Below are positions 1 to 9,664 of a DNA stretch of 64,000 bases, in pieces (within the stretch, counting starts at the first letter, position 1; every line of letters begins with the position of its first letter). A model generated the notes under the pieces. That model made no database searches. It was given only the letters and a program-made list of their open reading frames with translations, and was not told the origin of the DNA. The stretch comes from Rhodoblastus acidophilus (GTDB taxonomy: Bacteria > Pseudomonadota > Alphaproteobacteria > Rhizobiales > Beijerinckiaceae): positions 186,001-250,000 of the forward strand of contig NZ_FYDG01000002.1 in assembly GCF_900187365.1 (NCBI RefSeq). The letters are read 5' to 3'. The position numbers and the translations under genes are program-made.

Positions 1-136
1 CGTTGGCGCGTTGCTGCAACTGGCCGATGGTCGCCTCCTGCTGGCTCGGGCTGGCCTGGACGAAACGGGGATCCATGATGACGATCACCATGTCCTGGCC
101 CTGCTCGGTCAGATGGGCGACGGGAATGGACGGCAT
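1..136 (-). CDS. Hypothetical protein, N-terminal part only (runs off the left edge)
   Basis: A leftward frame opens with ATG at 136, preceded by a good Shine-Dalgarno (AAGGAG about 6 nt upstream), and stays open for 45 codons to the window edge. The visible part begins MPSIPVAHLTEQGQD and has a hydrophobic MVIVIM stretch followed by a Gln-rich segment. I do not recognise the family. It lies about 50 bp downstream of the ypfJ-like gene on the same strand, so the two may be co-transcribed. Start and strand are well supported; function is unknown. Confidence 0.55.
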   Translation of the reverse strand, partial: MPSIPVAHLTEQGQDMVIVIMDPRFVQASPSQQEATIGQLQQRAN

Positions 137-187
137 GGGCGCTCCTTTGCGACGCCCAAGCACGATCCGCGCCAAAACGCCGTCCGT

Positions 188-1081
188 TCAGTTGAACGTG
201 TTGCAGCTCGAAATCTTGCCCGATTGCAGCCCGCGCTGCAGCCATTTCACCCGCTGCGCCGCGGAACCATGGGTGAAACTGTCCGGCACGACCCGGCCTT
301 GCGCGGCCTCCTGCAGCTTGTCGTCGCCGATCGCCTGCGCCGTGGCCACCGCCTTTTCGACGTCGCCCGGCTCGATCACCTGCCATTTCTGGTTGGCGTT
401 GGCGGCCCAGACGCCGGCCAGGCAATCGGCCTGCAATTCGATCCGCACCGATATGGCGTTGGCGTCCACCTTGCTGGAGTTCTGCTGCGCCGCCTGCCAT
501 TTCGACAGCGTGCCGAGCTGATCCTGGATGTGATGGCCCATTTCATGCGCGATCACATAGGCGTAGGCGAAATCGCCGCCGCCGCCGAACCGCTGCTTCA
601 TCTCGCGGAAGAACGAGGTGTCCAGATAAATCTTCTTGTCCTCGGGGCAATAGAACGGCCCCATCGCCGATTGCGCCCGGCCGCAGCCCGAACGGGTCTG
701 ACCGTTGAACAGCACCACGGGGGCGGGAACGAAGCGGACATTGGCCTGCTGCGGCAGCACATCCTTCCAGACATCCTCGTTTTCCGCGAGAATGGCGGCG
801 ACGAACTGGCCGATGCGGTCCTTGGGCGCGCCCATCTGCCCGCGCGGCGCGGCGCTTTGATGCTGCGCCCCGCCGGACGCCATTTGCGACGCCATTTCCG
901 CGCCGCCGATCAGCACGCGGGGATCAATGCCGAGGGCGTAGCCGATAATGCCGAGCACCACCATGGCGCCGAGGCCGAGATGGCCGGACGACCCGCCGAA
1001 ACCGCCGCCGCCGGATTCCGCATAGTCGGACCCACGGCGATCCTCGATATTTTCGGACTGACGGAAATCTTCCCATTTCAT
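188..1081 (-). CDS. ypfJ: Neutral zinc metallopeptidase, YpfJ/KPN_02809 family
   Basis: A 297-residue protein matching the YpfJ putative neutral zinc metallopeptidase family in length and layout. It has a charged N-terminus, a Gly-rich linker (residues 23-33) and one hydrophobic segment (about 36-52) that should anchor it in the inner membrane. A periplasmic-type domain follows, with the zinc-binding, catalytic HEMGHH motif at about 179-184. The conserved Cys pair context (GCGRAQ and FYCPEDKKIYLD) is also present. Substrate is unknown for the family. The ATG at 1081 is the only start that keeps the conserved MKWEDFRQSENIEDRRG N-terminus. Family assignment is firm; peptidase activity is inferred from the motif. 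Confidence 0.9.
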   Translation of the reverse strand: MKWEDFRQSENIEDRRGSDYAESGGGGFGGSSGHLGLGAMVVLGIIGYALGIDPRVLIGGAEMASQMASGGAQHQSAAPRGQMGAPKDRIGQFVAAILAENEDVWKDVLPQQANVRFVPAPVVLFNGQTRSGCGRAQSAMGPFYCPEDKKIYLDTSFFREMKQRFGGGGDFAYAYVIAHEMGHHIQDQLGTLSKWQAAQQNSSKVDANAISVRIELQADCLAGVWAANANQKWQVIEPGDVEKAVATAQAIGDDKLQEAAQGRVVPDSFTHGSAAQRVKWLQRGLQSGKISSCNTFN

Positions 1082-1146
1082 CGCGGCGCGCTCCGGTTAC
1101 GCTTTGAGGCGGTTTTAGCAGGGTGCGGCGCGTTTGGGAAAGATGG

Positions 1147-1416
1147 TCACTCGTAGGCGACCACAAGACCCATGCGCTCGAACGCCTCGTCGATCGCTTC
1201 GAGAATCCGCTGCAATTCGTGCATTTCGATCTCGGTCTCGTCGTCGGGCGGGTCCCAGCAGACGAGATCGTCGAGATCGACGAAAAAATCGGCGTCGTCG
1301 TCGGCGTCCGGCGGCTTGGCCGAGGGCATGATCGTGCGCACCCGGCCCTTCCAGCTCACGCGGATCGCGCCCTCCGTCAGGGCGACCTCAGGCTTGTCGC
1401 CGCGCTTCTTGGACAT
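1147..1416 (-). CDS. Small conserved acidic protein of unknown function
   Basis: An 89-residue protein starting at ATG 1416. It begins MSKKRGDKPEVALTEGAIRV, has a short basic N-terminus and then a very acidic second half (DDDADFFVDLDDL, then a helix rich in Glu). The frame is open much further upstream, but that extension is low-complexity Arg/Ala translation antisense to part of the adjacent mutY coding region, so the short form was chosen. The fold resembles small Imm74-like proteins only loosely, so I leave the family open. It sits between ypfJ and mutY on the same strand, about 30 bp from mutY, and is probably in the same transcript. Confidence 0.6.
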   Translation of the reverse strand: MSKKRGDKPEVALTEGAIRVSWKGRVRTIMPSAKPPDADDDADFFVDLDDLVCWDPPDDETEIEMHELQRILEAIDEAFERMGLVVAYE

Positions 1417-1448
1417 GAACGCTCCCCGGATTGCCGCGAAAGTCCGCA

Positions 1449-2573
1449 TCATGCCGGCTTTATCGGCTCTGGCAAGCCCCATGCTTTCAACGCGCAGGCC
1501 TCGACCTTGCGCATCAGGCTCGGAAAGGCGGCGGCGCGCAGCTCGTCCGCCGCGAGCCAGAACCCGCCGTCCGGCGCGAGGAAATCCGCCGGCGCGGCGC
1601 CGACGAACACCGTCAGCCGCAAAGCGAAATGGGTGAAGACATGGTCGATTTCGCCGGCCAGCCGCCAGTTCGCCCGTTCGCAGGGCGAACGCTCGCGCCC
1701 GCGTTTGTCCGCCCAATCGTCGGCGCGGCCCTCGCGCCAGTCCGAGCCGAAAAATTCGGTCATGCCGCCCAGCAATCCCCGCTCGGGCCGGCGCCGCGCC
1801 AGCAAGGCGCCATCGGCGCGGCGCAGCACGAACGCCGCGCCGCGCTTGAACGGCCGCGCCTTTTTCGGCGGCTTTTTCGGGAAATCCTGCGGGCTTGCCG
1901 TCCGCGCGCGACAAAAGGTCGCCAGCGGGCAGATCAGGCAGCTTGGCGCGCGCGGCGCGCAGACCGTCGCGCCCAAATCCATCATCGCCTGCGCGAAATC
2001 GCCGGGGCGGTCGCGCGGCAGCACGGCGGCGACGAAATCGAAAATCGCCCGCTTGGCCGCCGGCATGGGCGTCTCCAGCGCCAGCAGCCGCGCGACGACG
2101 CGTTCGACATTGCCATCCACCGCCGGGGTCGGCTGGTCGAAGGCGATGGCCGCGATCGCCCCGGCCGTATAAGGCCCCACCCCCGGCAGGCGGCGCAGCT
2201 CGCTCTCCTGCGCCGGAAAGGCGCCGCCATGCTCGGCGACGATTTTTTGCGCGCAGGCGTGAAGATTGCGCGCCCGGGAATAATAGCCAAGCCCGGCCCA
2301 GGCCTTGAGCACGTCGTCGAGCGGCGCGGCGGCGAGGTCGCGCACGCCCGGCCAGAGCGCGAGGAATTTTTCGTAATAGGTTTTGACCGCCGCCACCGTG
2401 GTCTGCTGCAGCATCACTTCCGACAGCCAGACGGCGTAGGGATCGGGCTTGGCGCCCGGCGGCGCGCGCCAGGGCAGGTCGCGCCGCGCGCGGTCGTACC
2501 AGTCGAGCAGGGACTTGGCTAAAGATTTGGCCAACGGGCTCTGGCCGAATTCGCTCTTGCTTTTGCGTGTCAC
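1449..2573 (-). CDS. mutY: A/G-specific adenine DNA glycosylase MutY
   Basis: A 374-residue base-excision-repair glycosylase that removes adenine mispaired with 8-oxoguanine. Visible hallmarks are the N-terminal helical domain with WLSEVMLQQTTVA (catalytic Glu in SEVMLQQT), the helix-hairpin-helix LPGVGPYTAGAIAA, the catalytic Asp in PAVDGNVERV, and the [4Fe-4S] loop with spacing C-x6-C-x2-C-x5-C (CAPRAPSC, then CPLATFC). A C-terminal NUDIX-like domain for 8-oxoG recognition follows. The start is GTG at 2573. The gene is divergent from the DUF721 gene with only 17 bp between start codons, so the promoters must overlap the coding ends or lie within them. Confidence 0.95.
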   Translation of the reverse strand: MTRKSKSEFGQSPLAKSLAKSLLDWYDRARRDLPWRAPPGAKPDPYAVWLSEVMLQQTTVAAVKTYYEKFLALWPGVRDLAAAPLDDVLKAWAGLGYYSRARNLHACAQKIVAEHGGAFPAQESELRRLPGVGPYTAGAIAAIAFDQPTPAVDGNVERVVARLLALETPMPAAKRAIFDFVAAVLPRDRPGDFAQAMMDLGATVCAPRAPSCLICPLATFCRARTASPQDFPKKPPKKARPFKRGAAFVLRRADGALLARRRPERGLLGGMTEFFGSDWREGRADDWADKRGRERSPCERANWRLAGEIDHVFTHFALRLTVFVGAAPADFLAPDGGFWLAADELRAAAFPSLMRKVEACALKAWGLPEPIKPA

Positions 2574-2590
2574 GGCCTCACAATGGCTGA

Positions 2591-3100
2591 GTGACCCCGC
2601 GAAGAAAAGCCTCCTTCCCCAAGCCGCTCGCCGATTTTGTCGGCGCAGCGGTCGATCCCGTGCTGGCCAAACAGGGTTTCGGGCAATCGAGCCTGATTCT
2701 GCATTGGGACGACATTGTCGGACAACGGCTGGCCGAATGTTGCGAGCCGATCAAGCTGCAATGGCCGCCGCGCGCCCGCGAGCGCGATCCCCGTGCGCCC
2801 ATCGAGCCGGCCACCCTGATCCTGCGCGTGATCGGGGCGATGGCGCTCGAAGTGCAGCATATGGCGCCGCAGATCGTGGAGCGCGTCAACGCCCATCTCG
2901 GCTGGCGCGCGGTGGGGCGGCTGGCGATTCGTCAGGGACCGCTGGAACGCGCCGCCGGGCCGCTGCGAATCGGCCCGCCCGACCCCGAGGCTTTGGAGGA
3001 GGCGGGCCGCGCCACCCTGGGCATCGAGGACGAAGGTCTGCGCCAGGCGCTGACGCTGCTGGGCGCGCGGGCGTTGCGCGGCCGGGCCGGAGGCGCCTAG
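2591..3100 (+). CDS. DUF721 / DciA-like protein
   Basis: A 169-residue protein of the DUF721 family, which includes DciA, the ancestral bacterial helicase-loading protein. The N-terminal half carries the family pattern: a short basic stretch, a helix (PLADFVGAAVDPVLAKQGFG), then W-x2-IVG at LHWDDIVGQRLAE, and a beta segment LILRVIGAMALEVQH. The C-terminal part is Ala/Gly-rich. The start is GTG at 2591. It is divergent from mutY, an arrangement commonly seen in Rhizobiales. A role in replicative helicase loading is inferred from family membership only. Confidence 0.8.
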   Translation: MTPRRKASFPKPLADFVGAAVDPVLAKQGFGQSSLILHWDDIVGQRLAECCEPIKLQWPPRARERDPRAPIEPATLILRVIGAMALEVQHMAPQIVERVNAHLGWRAVGRLAIRQGPLERAAGPLRIGPPDPEALEEAGRATLGIEDEGLRQALTLLGARALRGRAGGA

Positions 3101-3217
3101 CCGCCCCTTGATCGGAGCATTATCGCCATCTGGCCCGCCGATGCGACCGGTCCGGGCTTTCGCGGCGCAACGGCGGCGTTTATATAAGTGCGACGCTTTC
3201 ACCTGCAGGACTTGCCC

Positions 3218-3871
3218 ATGCCGCCTTTCGGCCTTAACCGCCGCGCCCTTCTCGCCGCCTTCGCCGCCCCCGCCGCAGCGACGCTTCTGAGCGCGCCCGC
3301 TCTCGCCGCGGAGGATGGCCCCGCGAAAATCCCCGTCGATCAACTGATGGCGGAGCAGGCCCTGCCCGATCTGTGGGTCGGCGACGCCAAGGCGCCGGTG
3401 ACGATCATCGAATACGCCTCGATGACCTGTTCGCATTGCGCGGTCTTCACCACCGAGACCCTTCCCAAGCTCAAGGCCGACTATATCGACAAGGGCAAGG
3501 TGCGCTACACGCTGCGCGAATTCCCGCTCGACCCGCTCGCCGCCGCCGCCGCCATGCTGGCGCGCTGCAACGGCGACAAGCGCGAGGCGGTGGTCGAACT
3601 GCTGTTCCGCAGCCAGCGCAACTGGGCCTTCGTCAACAATCCGCTCGAAGCCCTGACCACGACCATGAAACAGACCGGCATGAGCCAGAGCGCCTTCGAG
3701 GCCTGCCTCAACGACGAAGCCCTGTTCAAGAAGATCGACGCGATCCGGCAGATGGCCCAGACGAAGTTCGGCGTCACCGCCACCCCCACCTTCTATATCA
3801 ATGGCGACCGGCGCCCGGGCGAAATCCCCGCCTCCGAACTCGACGCCGTGCTCGCGCCCTATCTGAAATAA
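3218..3871 (+). CDS. DsbA-family thiol oxidoreductase, exported
   Basis: A 217-residue thioredoxin-fold protein. The N-terminus has Arg-Arg followed by a hydrophobic stretch ending ALA-AED (residues 8-31), a signal peptide with Tat-like character. The redox motif is CSHC at residues 71-74 (in [12 protein letters not shown]), and the cis-proline loop is at [10 protein letters not shown]. Mature DsbA-like proteins of this type introduce or rearrange disulfides in periplasmic proteins. ATG 3218 was preferred over an upstream in-frame GTG at 3188 because it gives a proper signal peptide. gcvPA follows 8 bp later on the same strand, probably as a read-through neighbour rather than a functional partner. 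Confidence 0.88.
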   Translation: MPPFGLNRRALLAAFAAPAAATLLSAPALAAEDGPAKIPVDQLMAEQALPDLWVGDAKAPVTIIEYASMTCSHCAVFTTETLPKLKADYIDKGKVRYTLREFPLDPLAAAAAMLARCNGDKREAVVELLFRSQRNWAFVNNPLEALTTTMKQTGMSQSAFEACLNDEALFKKIDAIRQMAQTKFGVTATPTFYINGDRRPGEIPASELDAVLAPYLK

Positions 3872-3879
3872 GGATCTTC

Positions 3880-5223
3880 ATGCGCTATCTGCCGCTCAGT
3901 CCGACCGAGCGCGAGGACATGCTCACCCGCATGGGTCTCGCCGAAATCGACGATCTGTTCGCGGACGCGGCCGACAAGCTGTTGAAAGCCCCGCTCGACC
4001 TGCCCCGCCACAAGAGCGAACTGGAGGTCGAGCGCGCGCTGGGCGCGCTCGCCGCGAAAAACCTCGCCGCAGGGGCCGTTCCCTTCTTTCTCGGCGCCGG
4101 CGCGTATAAGCACCATGTTCCCGCCAGCGTCGATCATCTGATCCAGCGTTCGGAATTCCTGACTTCCTACACGCCATACCAGCCGGAAATCTCGCAGGGC
4201 ACGCTGCAAGTGCTGTTCGAGTTCCAGACCCAGGTGGCGCGCCTGACCGGCATGGATGTCGCCAACGCCTCGATGTACGACGGCTCCACCGCCGCCGCCG
4301 AGGCGGTGCTGATGGCGCATCGCGTGACGCGGCGGCGCAACGCGCTGCTGTCCGGCGGCCTGCATCCGCATTACGCAGAGACCGCGCGCACCCTGTCGGA
4401 AATGGCCAATGACGATATCCGCATCCTGCCGCCCGACCCGCTGGCGCAGGAAGATCTGATCGCGCAACTCGACGACAGCCTGTCCTGCGTGGTCGTGCAA
4501 TCGCCCGACGTCTATGGCCATTTGCGCGACCTTCGGCCGCTGGCGGACGCCTGCCGCGCCAAGGGCGTGCTGCTGGTCGCAGTCGTGACCGAAATCCTGT
4601 CGCTCGGCCTGATCGAAAGCCCCGGCGCGCAAGGCGCCGACATTGTGGTGGCCGAGGGCCAGTCGATCGGCAACGGTCTGAATTTCGGCGGCCCCTATCT
4701 CGGCCTGTTCGCCACGCGCGAAAAATATGTGCGGCAAATGCCGGGCCGCCTGTGCGGCCAGACCCTCGACAGCCAGGGACGGCGCGGCTTCGTGCTGACG
4801 CTCTCCACGCGCGAGCAGCACATTCGCCGTGAGAAGGCCACGTCGAACATCTGCACCAATTCCGGCCTGTGCGCGCTGGCGTTTTCGATCCACCTGTCGC
4901 TGCTCGGCGAAAAGGGCCTGCGCGAATTGGCGCTGGTCAACCACGCCAACGCCGTGGCCTTGGCTGAGGCCATTGAGACGATTCCGGGCGTCAAACTGCT
5001 GAACCAAAGCTTCTTCAACGAATTCTGCGTCGAGCTGCCCGGCCCGGCGGCGGAATTCGTGGAGCGGGCGGCGGCGCGAAACCTGCTCGCCGGCGTGCCC
5101 GCGTCACGCCTGTCGCCGCGCGCGGGGCTGGACAATCTGCTGCTGGTCGCCAGCAGCGAACTCAACACCGACGCCGACCGCGCGACCCTTGTCGCCGCCT
5201 TGCGTGAGGAGGCCGCGCGATGA
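3880..5223 (+). CDS. gcvPA: Glycine dehydrogenase (decarboxylating) subunit 1
   Basis: A 447-residue N-terminal-half subunit of the split P-protein of the glycine cleavage system. With GcvPB it decarboxylates glycine and passes aminomethyl to lipoylated H-protein. The sequence begins [19 protein letters not shown] and has the family segments [31 protein letters not shown] and [14 protein letters not shown]. This subunit has the PLP-transferase fold but no Schiff-base lysine, as expected. It overlaps gcvPB by 4 nt (ATGA), so translation is coupled. The gcvT and gcvH genes that usually precede it are not in this window. Confidence 0.96.
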   Translation: MRYLPLSPTEREDMLTRMGLAEIDDLFADAADKLLKAPLDLPRHKSELEVERALGALAAKNLAAGAVPFFLGAGAYKHHVPASVDHLIQRSEFLTSYTPYQPEISQGTLQVLFEFQTQVARLTGMDVANASMYDGSTAAAEAVLMAHRVTRRRNALLSGGLHPHYAETARTLSEMANDDIRILPPDPLAQEDLIAQLDDSLSCVVVQSPDVYGHLRDLRPLADACRAKGVLLVAVVTEILSLGLIESPGAQGADIVVAEGQSIGNGLNFGGPYLGLFATREKYVRQMPGRLCGQTLDSQGRRGFVLTLSTREQHIRREKATSNICTNSGLCALAFSIHLSLLGEKGLRELALVNHANAVALAEAIETIPGVKLLNQSFFNEFCVELPGPAAEFVERAAARNLLAGVPASRLSPRAGLDNLLLVASSELNTDADRATLVAALREEAAR

Positions 5224-6767
5224 CCGAGCGCCCGCGTTTTTCCGAGACGAAACTGCCGCGCACGTTTTCCGGCCATCGCGGCCTCGCCCACGAGACCGGC
5301 CTGATCTTCGAGCATGGCCGCGAAGATTTTTCCGGCGTGGACATCGACCCGCCGCAAGACTTCAAGCCGCGCCTCGGCGGGCTGGAGCGCCAGTCGCCGT
5401 TGGGACTGCCCGGCCTGTCCGAACCGGAATGCCTGCGCCATTACGTGCGGCTGTCGAAGCAGAATTACGCCATCGACACAGGGCTTTACCCGCTCGGCTC
5501 CTGCACGATGAAGCACAATCCGCGCCTGAATGAGAAAATGGCGCGGCTGCCCGGCTTCGCCGACATTCACCCGTTGCAGCCGCTTTCCACCGTGCGGGGC
5601 GCGCTGGAGCTGATGGCGGACCTGTCGCATTGGCTGGTCACGCTGACCGGAACCGAGGCGGTTGCGCTGACGCCCAAGGCCGGCGCTCATGGCGAAATGT
5701 GCGGCATGATGGCGATCAAGGCCGCCATCGCCGCCCGGGGCGAGGCCGCGACGCGCAAAATCGTGCTGGCGCCGGAATCGGCCCATGGCACCAATCCCGC
5801 CACCGCCGCCTCGCTCGGCTTCACGGTCCGCTCGATCCCGGCGGGCGAGAACGGCCTCGTCCATCCCGAAACCGTCGCCGCCGCGCTCGGCCCGGACGTC
5901 GCCGCGATCATGCTCACCAATCCCAACACGTGTGGGCTGTTCGAGCGCGACATCGTGGAAATCGCGCGGCTCGTGCATGAGGCCGGCGCTTATTTCTACT
6001 GCGACGGCGCCAATTTCAACGCCATCGTGGGAAAAGTGCGGCCGGGCGATCTCGGCGTCGACGCCATGCACATCAACCTGCACAAGACGTTTTCGACCCC
6101 GCACGGCGGCGGCGGCCCCGGCGCCGGCCCGGTCGTGCTGTCGAGCCGCCTCGCCCCATTCGCCCCCATCCCCTTCCTGCGCCGCGACGGCGACAAGCTC
6201 ACGCTGGTCGAGGACAAGGAGGACACGCAAAGTTTTGGGCGCATGGCGGCGTTCCACGGCCAGATGGGCATGTTCGTCCGCGCCCTCAGCTATATTCTCT
6301 CACATGGCGGCGACGGCCTCGCCATGGCCTCGGAAAATGCGGTGCTTTCCGCCAATTACCTGCGCGTCTGCCTCAAGGACGTGATGTCCTCGCCCTTCGC
6401 CGAACGTCTGTGCATGCACGAAGTGCTGTTTGACGACGCCTGGATGAAGGACAGCGGCGTCACCGTGCTCGATTTCGCCAAGGCGATGATCGACGAGGGC
6501 ATCCACCCGATGACCGTCTATTTCCCGCTGGTCGTCCATGGCGCGATGCTGATCGAGCCGACGGAATCCGAATCCGCCGCGTTTTTGGACATGTTCGTGG
6601 CGACCCTGCGCGACCTCGCCTTCAGCGTGAAGAATGGGGAAGTCGAGCGCTTCACCGGCGCGCCCTATTACGCGCCGCGCACCCGGCTCGACGAGACGAC
6701 GGCGGCGCGCAAGCCGGTGCTGACGTATAAAGCGCCGGTTGGCGGGCGCGAGCCGAAGGAGGCGTGA
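5220..6767 (+). CDS. gcvPB: Glycine dehydrogenase (decarboxylating) subunit 2
   Basis: A 515-residue C-terminal-half subunit of the P-protein. It carries the pyridoxal-phosphate lysine in [16 protein letters not shown] and the conserved [13 protein letters not shown] and ESAHGTNPA segments. It works with GcvPA as an alpha2beta2 enzyme in the cytoplasm. The ATG at 5220 overlaps the gcvPA stop. Length is normal for the family. The C-terminus (EPKEA) runs directly into the next coding frame. Confidence 0.96.
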   Translation: MTERPRFSETKLPRTFSGHRGLAHETGLIFEHGREDFSGVDIDPPQDFKPRLGGLERQSPLGLPGLSEPECLRHYVRLSKQNYAIDTGLYPLGSCTMKHNPRLNEKMARLPGFADIHPLQPLSTVRGALELMADLSHWLVTLTGTEAVALTPKAGAHGEMCGMMAIKAAIAARGEAATRKIVLAPESAHGTNPATAASLGFTVRSIPAGENGLVHPETVAAALGPDVAAIMLTNPNTCGLFERDIVEIARLVHEAGAYFYCDGANFNAIVGKVRPGDLGVDAMHINLHKTFSTPHGGGGPGAGPVVLSSRLAPFAPIPFLRRDGDKLTLVEDKEDTQSFGRMAAFHGQMGMFVRALSYILSHGGDGLAMASENAVLSANYLRVCLKDVMSSPFAERLCMHEVLFDDAWMKDSGVTVLDFAKAMIDEGIHPMTVYFPLVVHGAMLIEPTESESAAFLDMFVATLRDLAFSVKNGEVERFTGAPYYAPRTRLDETTAARKPVLTYKAPVGGREPKEA

Positions 6768-7942
6768 CGCCGGCGCCAGACGAGGCCTTGAGATTGCAAA
6801 CACGGATTTTTTCGCCCGCTCCGCTCATGCTCAGCGCGTTCACGGACGCGCGTCGAGCGCCGACACGACCGGTGTCCCTGCAAGATGCGGACTTTGAGGC
6901 GAAGTTCGACGAAGATACCTTGTTCTTTGATATTTTTCAGTCCGGCCGATCCATTGTCATGACCGGGCCGCCACTGCTGAACCTGGCGCCTCTGATGCAA
7001 GATCTGCGCGTATCTGTCTCGGGGGCGGCTTATCCTTCGATCACGATAGGTCTTGATAAGACCGTGCGTGTGCGCGCAGCAGTTTCAAACCGGACCGTGA
7101 GGCTGGTTTCCGGCCTTGGGACCGTGGATTGCGTCGTGTCGCCCTCGGGTGAAGATGTATTCGCCGGCCGACGCGTCCTGTTCACGCTCTCGAAAGACAA
7201 CAAACTACGCTGGATTCAGGATTGGATTCGCTATCATCGCGACAACCACGGGGCCGACGCCGTCCTGCTCTACGATAATGGTTCGACCGCGTATGACCTC
7301 AACGCGCTGGCGCAAGCCATCTCGGTCGTTGGCGGATTGAAGGCGTCGGCCGTCGTCGCCTGGCCATTCAAATACGGCCCCCTGGGCGGGGGGGACCGGC
7401 CTTGGGACTCCGATTTCTGTCAGTCCGGCATGCTGGAGCATGCGCGTTGGCGTTTCCTCACGAGAGCCCGCAGCGTCCTGAACTGCGACATCGACGAATT
7501 GATCGTGGGGCCAGGAAGCATTTTTTCAGCGGCGGAATCCTCGCTCCTGGGCGCTGTCACTTGTGCTGGCCGTTGGCTTTATGGTGTTCGCGGCGGCGAC
7601 TTCGACCCGCCGCCGCAGGAGTCCGCCCGTCATCGCGATTATTACATCGCGGAGAAGCCAAAGATGAGGTTCGGCCTCATTCCAAAACACCCCAGCGCCT
7701 GCCGGCGCAAGTGGGCCGTTGTGCCTGCGCGCTGTCCGGACCGGGCACAGTGGCGCACGCATCGTTTCTCGGGATGGTTTGCCCGCAACGCGCCATCGCC
7801 GTTCTATTCCTTGCGCCACCTTCACCCGATCAACACGAACTGGTGGTATGCGAGGAGTGGCGTGCAAAGTTTCGATCCGGACCGCCATTGCATCGACGCC
7901 AAATTCAAGGCCTGCCTGGACGCCGTCGCCTGGGATGCCTGA
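6764..7942 (+). CDS. Glycosyltransferase, family 92/2-like (GT-A fold)
   Basis: A protein of about 392 residues whose middle resembles glycosyltransferase family 92 (DUF23) proteins. It has LFTLSKDNKLRWIQDWIRYH followed by ADAVLLYDNGS, a pattern seen where the nucleotide-sugar site begins. The likely metal-binding DxD is in LNCDIDELIV. The acceptor is unknown. No signal peptide or membrane span is clear. The frame opens with GTG 6764 overlapping the gcvPB stop by 4 nt. ATG 6826 is an alternative start, but neither has a well-spaced Shine-Dalgarno. Base and codon use is less GC-biased than in gcvPB, which suggests a more recent arrival downstream of the glycine operon. Confidence 0.7.
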   Translation: MTPAPDEALRLQTRIFSPAPLMLSAFTDARRAPTRPVSLQDADFEAKFDEDTLFFDIFQSGRSIVMTGPPLLNLAPLMQDLRVSVSGAAYPSITIGLDKTVRVRAAVSNRTVRLVSGLGTVDCVVSPSGEDVFAGRRVLFTLSKDNKLRWIQDWIRYHRDNHGADAVLLYDNGSTAYDLNALAQAISVVGGLKASAVVAWPFKYGPLGGGDRPWDSDFCQSGMLEHARWRFLTRARSVLNCDIDELIVGPGSIFSAAESSLLGAVTCAGRWLYGVRGGDFDPPPQESARHRDYYIAEKPKMRFGLIPKHPSACRRKWAVVPARCPDRAQWRTHRFSGWFARNAPSPFYSLRHLHPINTNWWYARSGVQSFDPDRHCIDAKFKACLDAVAWDA

Positions 7943-7963
7943 GCCGGGCCGCCAAAGGCCGGT

Positions 7964-8467
7964 TCAGGTCCCCGCCAGATGCGCGAAATGCGCGCAGACC
8001 TTTACGTAAACATCCCGCTTGAACGGCACGATTAGCTCCGGCAACCGCTCCATCCGCTCCCAGCGCCAGGCGTCGAATTCGGCGCGGTGACGCCCGTTGT
8101 CCGGCGTGTCGATGTCGATTTCGGCCTCTTTGCCGGTGAAGCGCAGCGCGAACCATTTTTGCGTCTGGCCGCGAAACCGCCCGCGCCAGTTCTTGCGGCC
8201 GACGTCGGTCGGCAGGTCGTAGCTCAGCCAGTTCGGAACCTCGCCCAGCAGTTCGGCGCTGCGCACGTTGGTTTCCTCGCGCAATTCGCGCAGGGCCGCC
8301 TTATACGGCGTCTCGCCCTCGTCAATGCCGCCCTGCGGCATTTGCCATTCGTGCTCCAACGGGTGAACGTCCGGGCCGCGCTTCGACTTGCGACGTCCCA
8401 CGAAAACCAGGCCTTCCGCATTGAGCAGCATGATGCCGACGCAGGGCCGGTAAGTCAGCGCATCCAT
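7964..8467 (-). CDS. rppH: RNA pyrophosphohydrolase RppH
   Basis: A 167-residue Nudix hydrolase that removes pyrophosphate from 5'-triphosphate mRNA ends and so opens them to RNase E decay. The Nudix box is complete (GGIDEGETPYKAALRE, then LREETN). The family features PCVGIMLLN, HEWQMPQGG and WRWERMERLPELIVPFKR are all present. ATG 8467 lies just past the yibQ stop and has an AGAGG Shine-Dalgarno 5 nt upstream. A GTG at 8473 that overlaps the yibQ stop is the alternative. It is the last gene of the envC-ctpA-yibQ-rppH run. Confidence 0.94.
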   Translation of the reverse strand: MDALTYRPCVGIMLLNAEGLVFVGRRKSKRGPDVHPLEHEWQMPQGGIDEGETPYKAALRELREETNVRSAELLGEVPNWLSYDLPTDVGRKNWRGRFRGQTQKWFALRFTGKEAEIDIDTPDNGRHRAEFDAWRWERMERLPELIVPFKRDVYVKVCAHFAHLAGT

Positions 8468-8469
8468 TC

Positions 8470-9648
8470 TCACCTCTTGTCGCCGGCGCCGAAAGCCGCC
8501 GAGACGGGAACCAGAACCACACCGCTTCGCCCCGTATCGGAGAGATAGTTGGCGATGCGTTCGCTGGTCGTCGGCAGTCCCGAAGCGAATCCCACGGCGA
8601 CGCCGTTTTGCTTGGCCAGAGTTTCAAGCTTGACCAGCGCCGCGTCAATCGCTTCCGGCCTGCGTATTTCGTCAATTCTGACGTCAACCTTCAGAAAATT
8701 CACGCCCTGGTCCGCCGCCGCCGCGCCGGCGAGGCTTTGCGGCGCCGAGCCGTCGTCCACATAATTCAAGCCGCGCCGCGCCAATTCGGCCATCACGGTC
8801 GAGATCGAATCGCGATCGGCGGAGAGCTTGCCGCCGAGATAATTGATCACGCCGAAATAACCGACCATCCGCCCCATCTGCCAGCGCAACGCGTCCTCGG
8901 CGCGCGGCGCGTCGCCCGCCGGAACGACATGCGGCCCTGGCGCGTCGGCGGGATTGAACGGCTCCATCGGCGCCTGCAGCAGGATTTCATGGCCGGCCTC
9001 GCGCGCCGCATCGGCCAGTTGCTCGACGCGCCCGCCATAGGGCGCGAAAGCCAGCGTCACCTCCGCCGGCAGCCGGGAAATCACCGATTGGGTGGCGAGA
9101 TCGTTGAGCCCCATGCCGCCGATGATTAGCGCGATGCGCGGTTGCCCCGCCCGCGCCGCCGGCCGGGGCCGGGCGTAGACCTGAGCGGGGGTCGCGCCAT
9201 CCTTGCCGCGCTTGGGCAGCAGACCGAACCGGTTGCGTTCGACCAGGCGGGGATCGGGCGCGGGCGCGAGCGGCGCGTGGTCGGCGTTGTCCGGCACATG
9301 GATGATGGCCGGGCCGACCGCGGCGCCGCCACGCACCACGCGCACGCCGTTTTCGACCTCGACCTGTTGACCCTTCGGCGCGGCGTCCGGCGCCGCAGGC
9401 TGAACCTGAACCTGCGGGAGCGTCGCCGCCGGCGCCGGCGGCGCGGGCGGGAGCGGCTGGATCGGCGCGCGCGCCTCGGGCTCGCCGCCAGTCCCCCGCC
9501 CCGCGTCCTGTTGCGTCGTCAGCCAGGCTCCCCCGGCGATCACGGCCATGGCCGCAACGACGCCGGCCGCCCAAAGCGGCCTGCGCCCGCCCTCCGGCTT
9601 CGGCTCAGTTCGGTCAAGCCCGAGCGGGCGATCAAGGTCGTCCAGCAT
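8470..9648 (-). CDS. Divergent polysaccharide deacetylase family protein (YibQ-like)
   Basis: A 392-residue protein with one N-terminal membrane anchor (about residues 28-45), a long Pro/Ala-rich periplasmic linker (50-150) and a C-terminal divergent polysaccharide deacetylase domain. The domain has RIALIIGGMGLND, LAFAPYGGR, LLQAPMEPFNP, NYLGGKLSADR, YVDDGSA and GVAVGFASGLPTT. The first strand normally ends in a DDxG-type motif in this family but reads GGMG here. That change may affect metal binding, so activity is uncertain. Its fixed place between ctpA and rppH, next to the EnvC-like activator, suggests a role at the cell wall. Confidence 0.87.
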   Translation of the reverse strand: MLDDLDRPLGLDRTEPKPEGGRRPLWAAGVVAAMAVIAGGAWLTTQQDAGRGTGGEPEARAPIQPLPPAPPAPAATLPQVQVQPAAPDAAPKGQQVEVENGVRVVRGGAAVGPAIIHVPDNADHAPLAPAPDPRLVERNRFGLLPKRGKDGATPAQVYARPRPAARAGQPRIALIIGGMGLNDLATQSVISRLPAEVTLAFAPYGGRVEQLADAAREAGHEILLQAPMEPFNPADAPGPHVVPAGDAPRAEDALRWQMGRMVGYFGVINYLGGKLSADRDSISTVMAELARRGLNYVDDGSAPQSLAGAAAADQGVNFLKVDVRIDEIRRPEAIDAALVKLETLAKQNGVAVGFASGLPTTSERIANYLSDTGRSGVVLVPVSAAFGAGDKR

Positions 9649-9664
9649 GTCCTGTCAGAAACCG

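Noticed and set aside
4695-6257. A long leftward open frame opposite gcvPA/gcvPB
   Set aside because: Antisense shadow; the gcvP frames have PLP-enzyme motifs and normal lengths.
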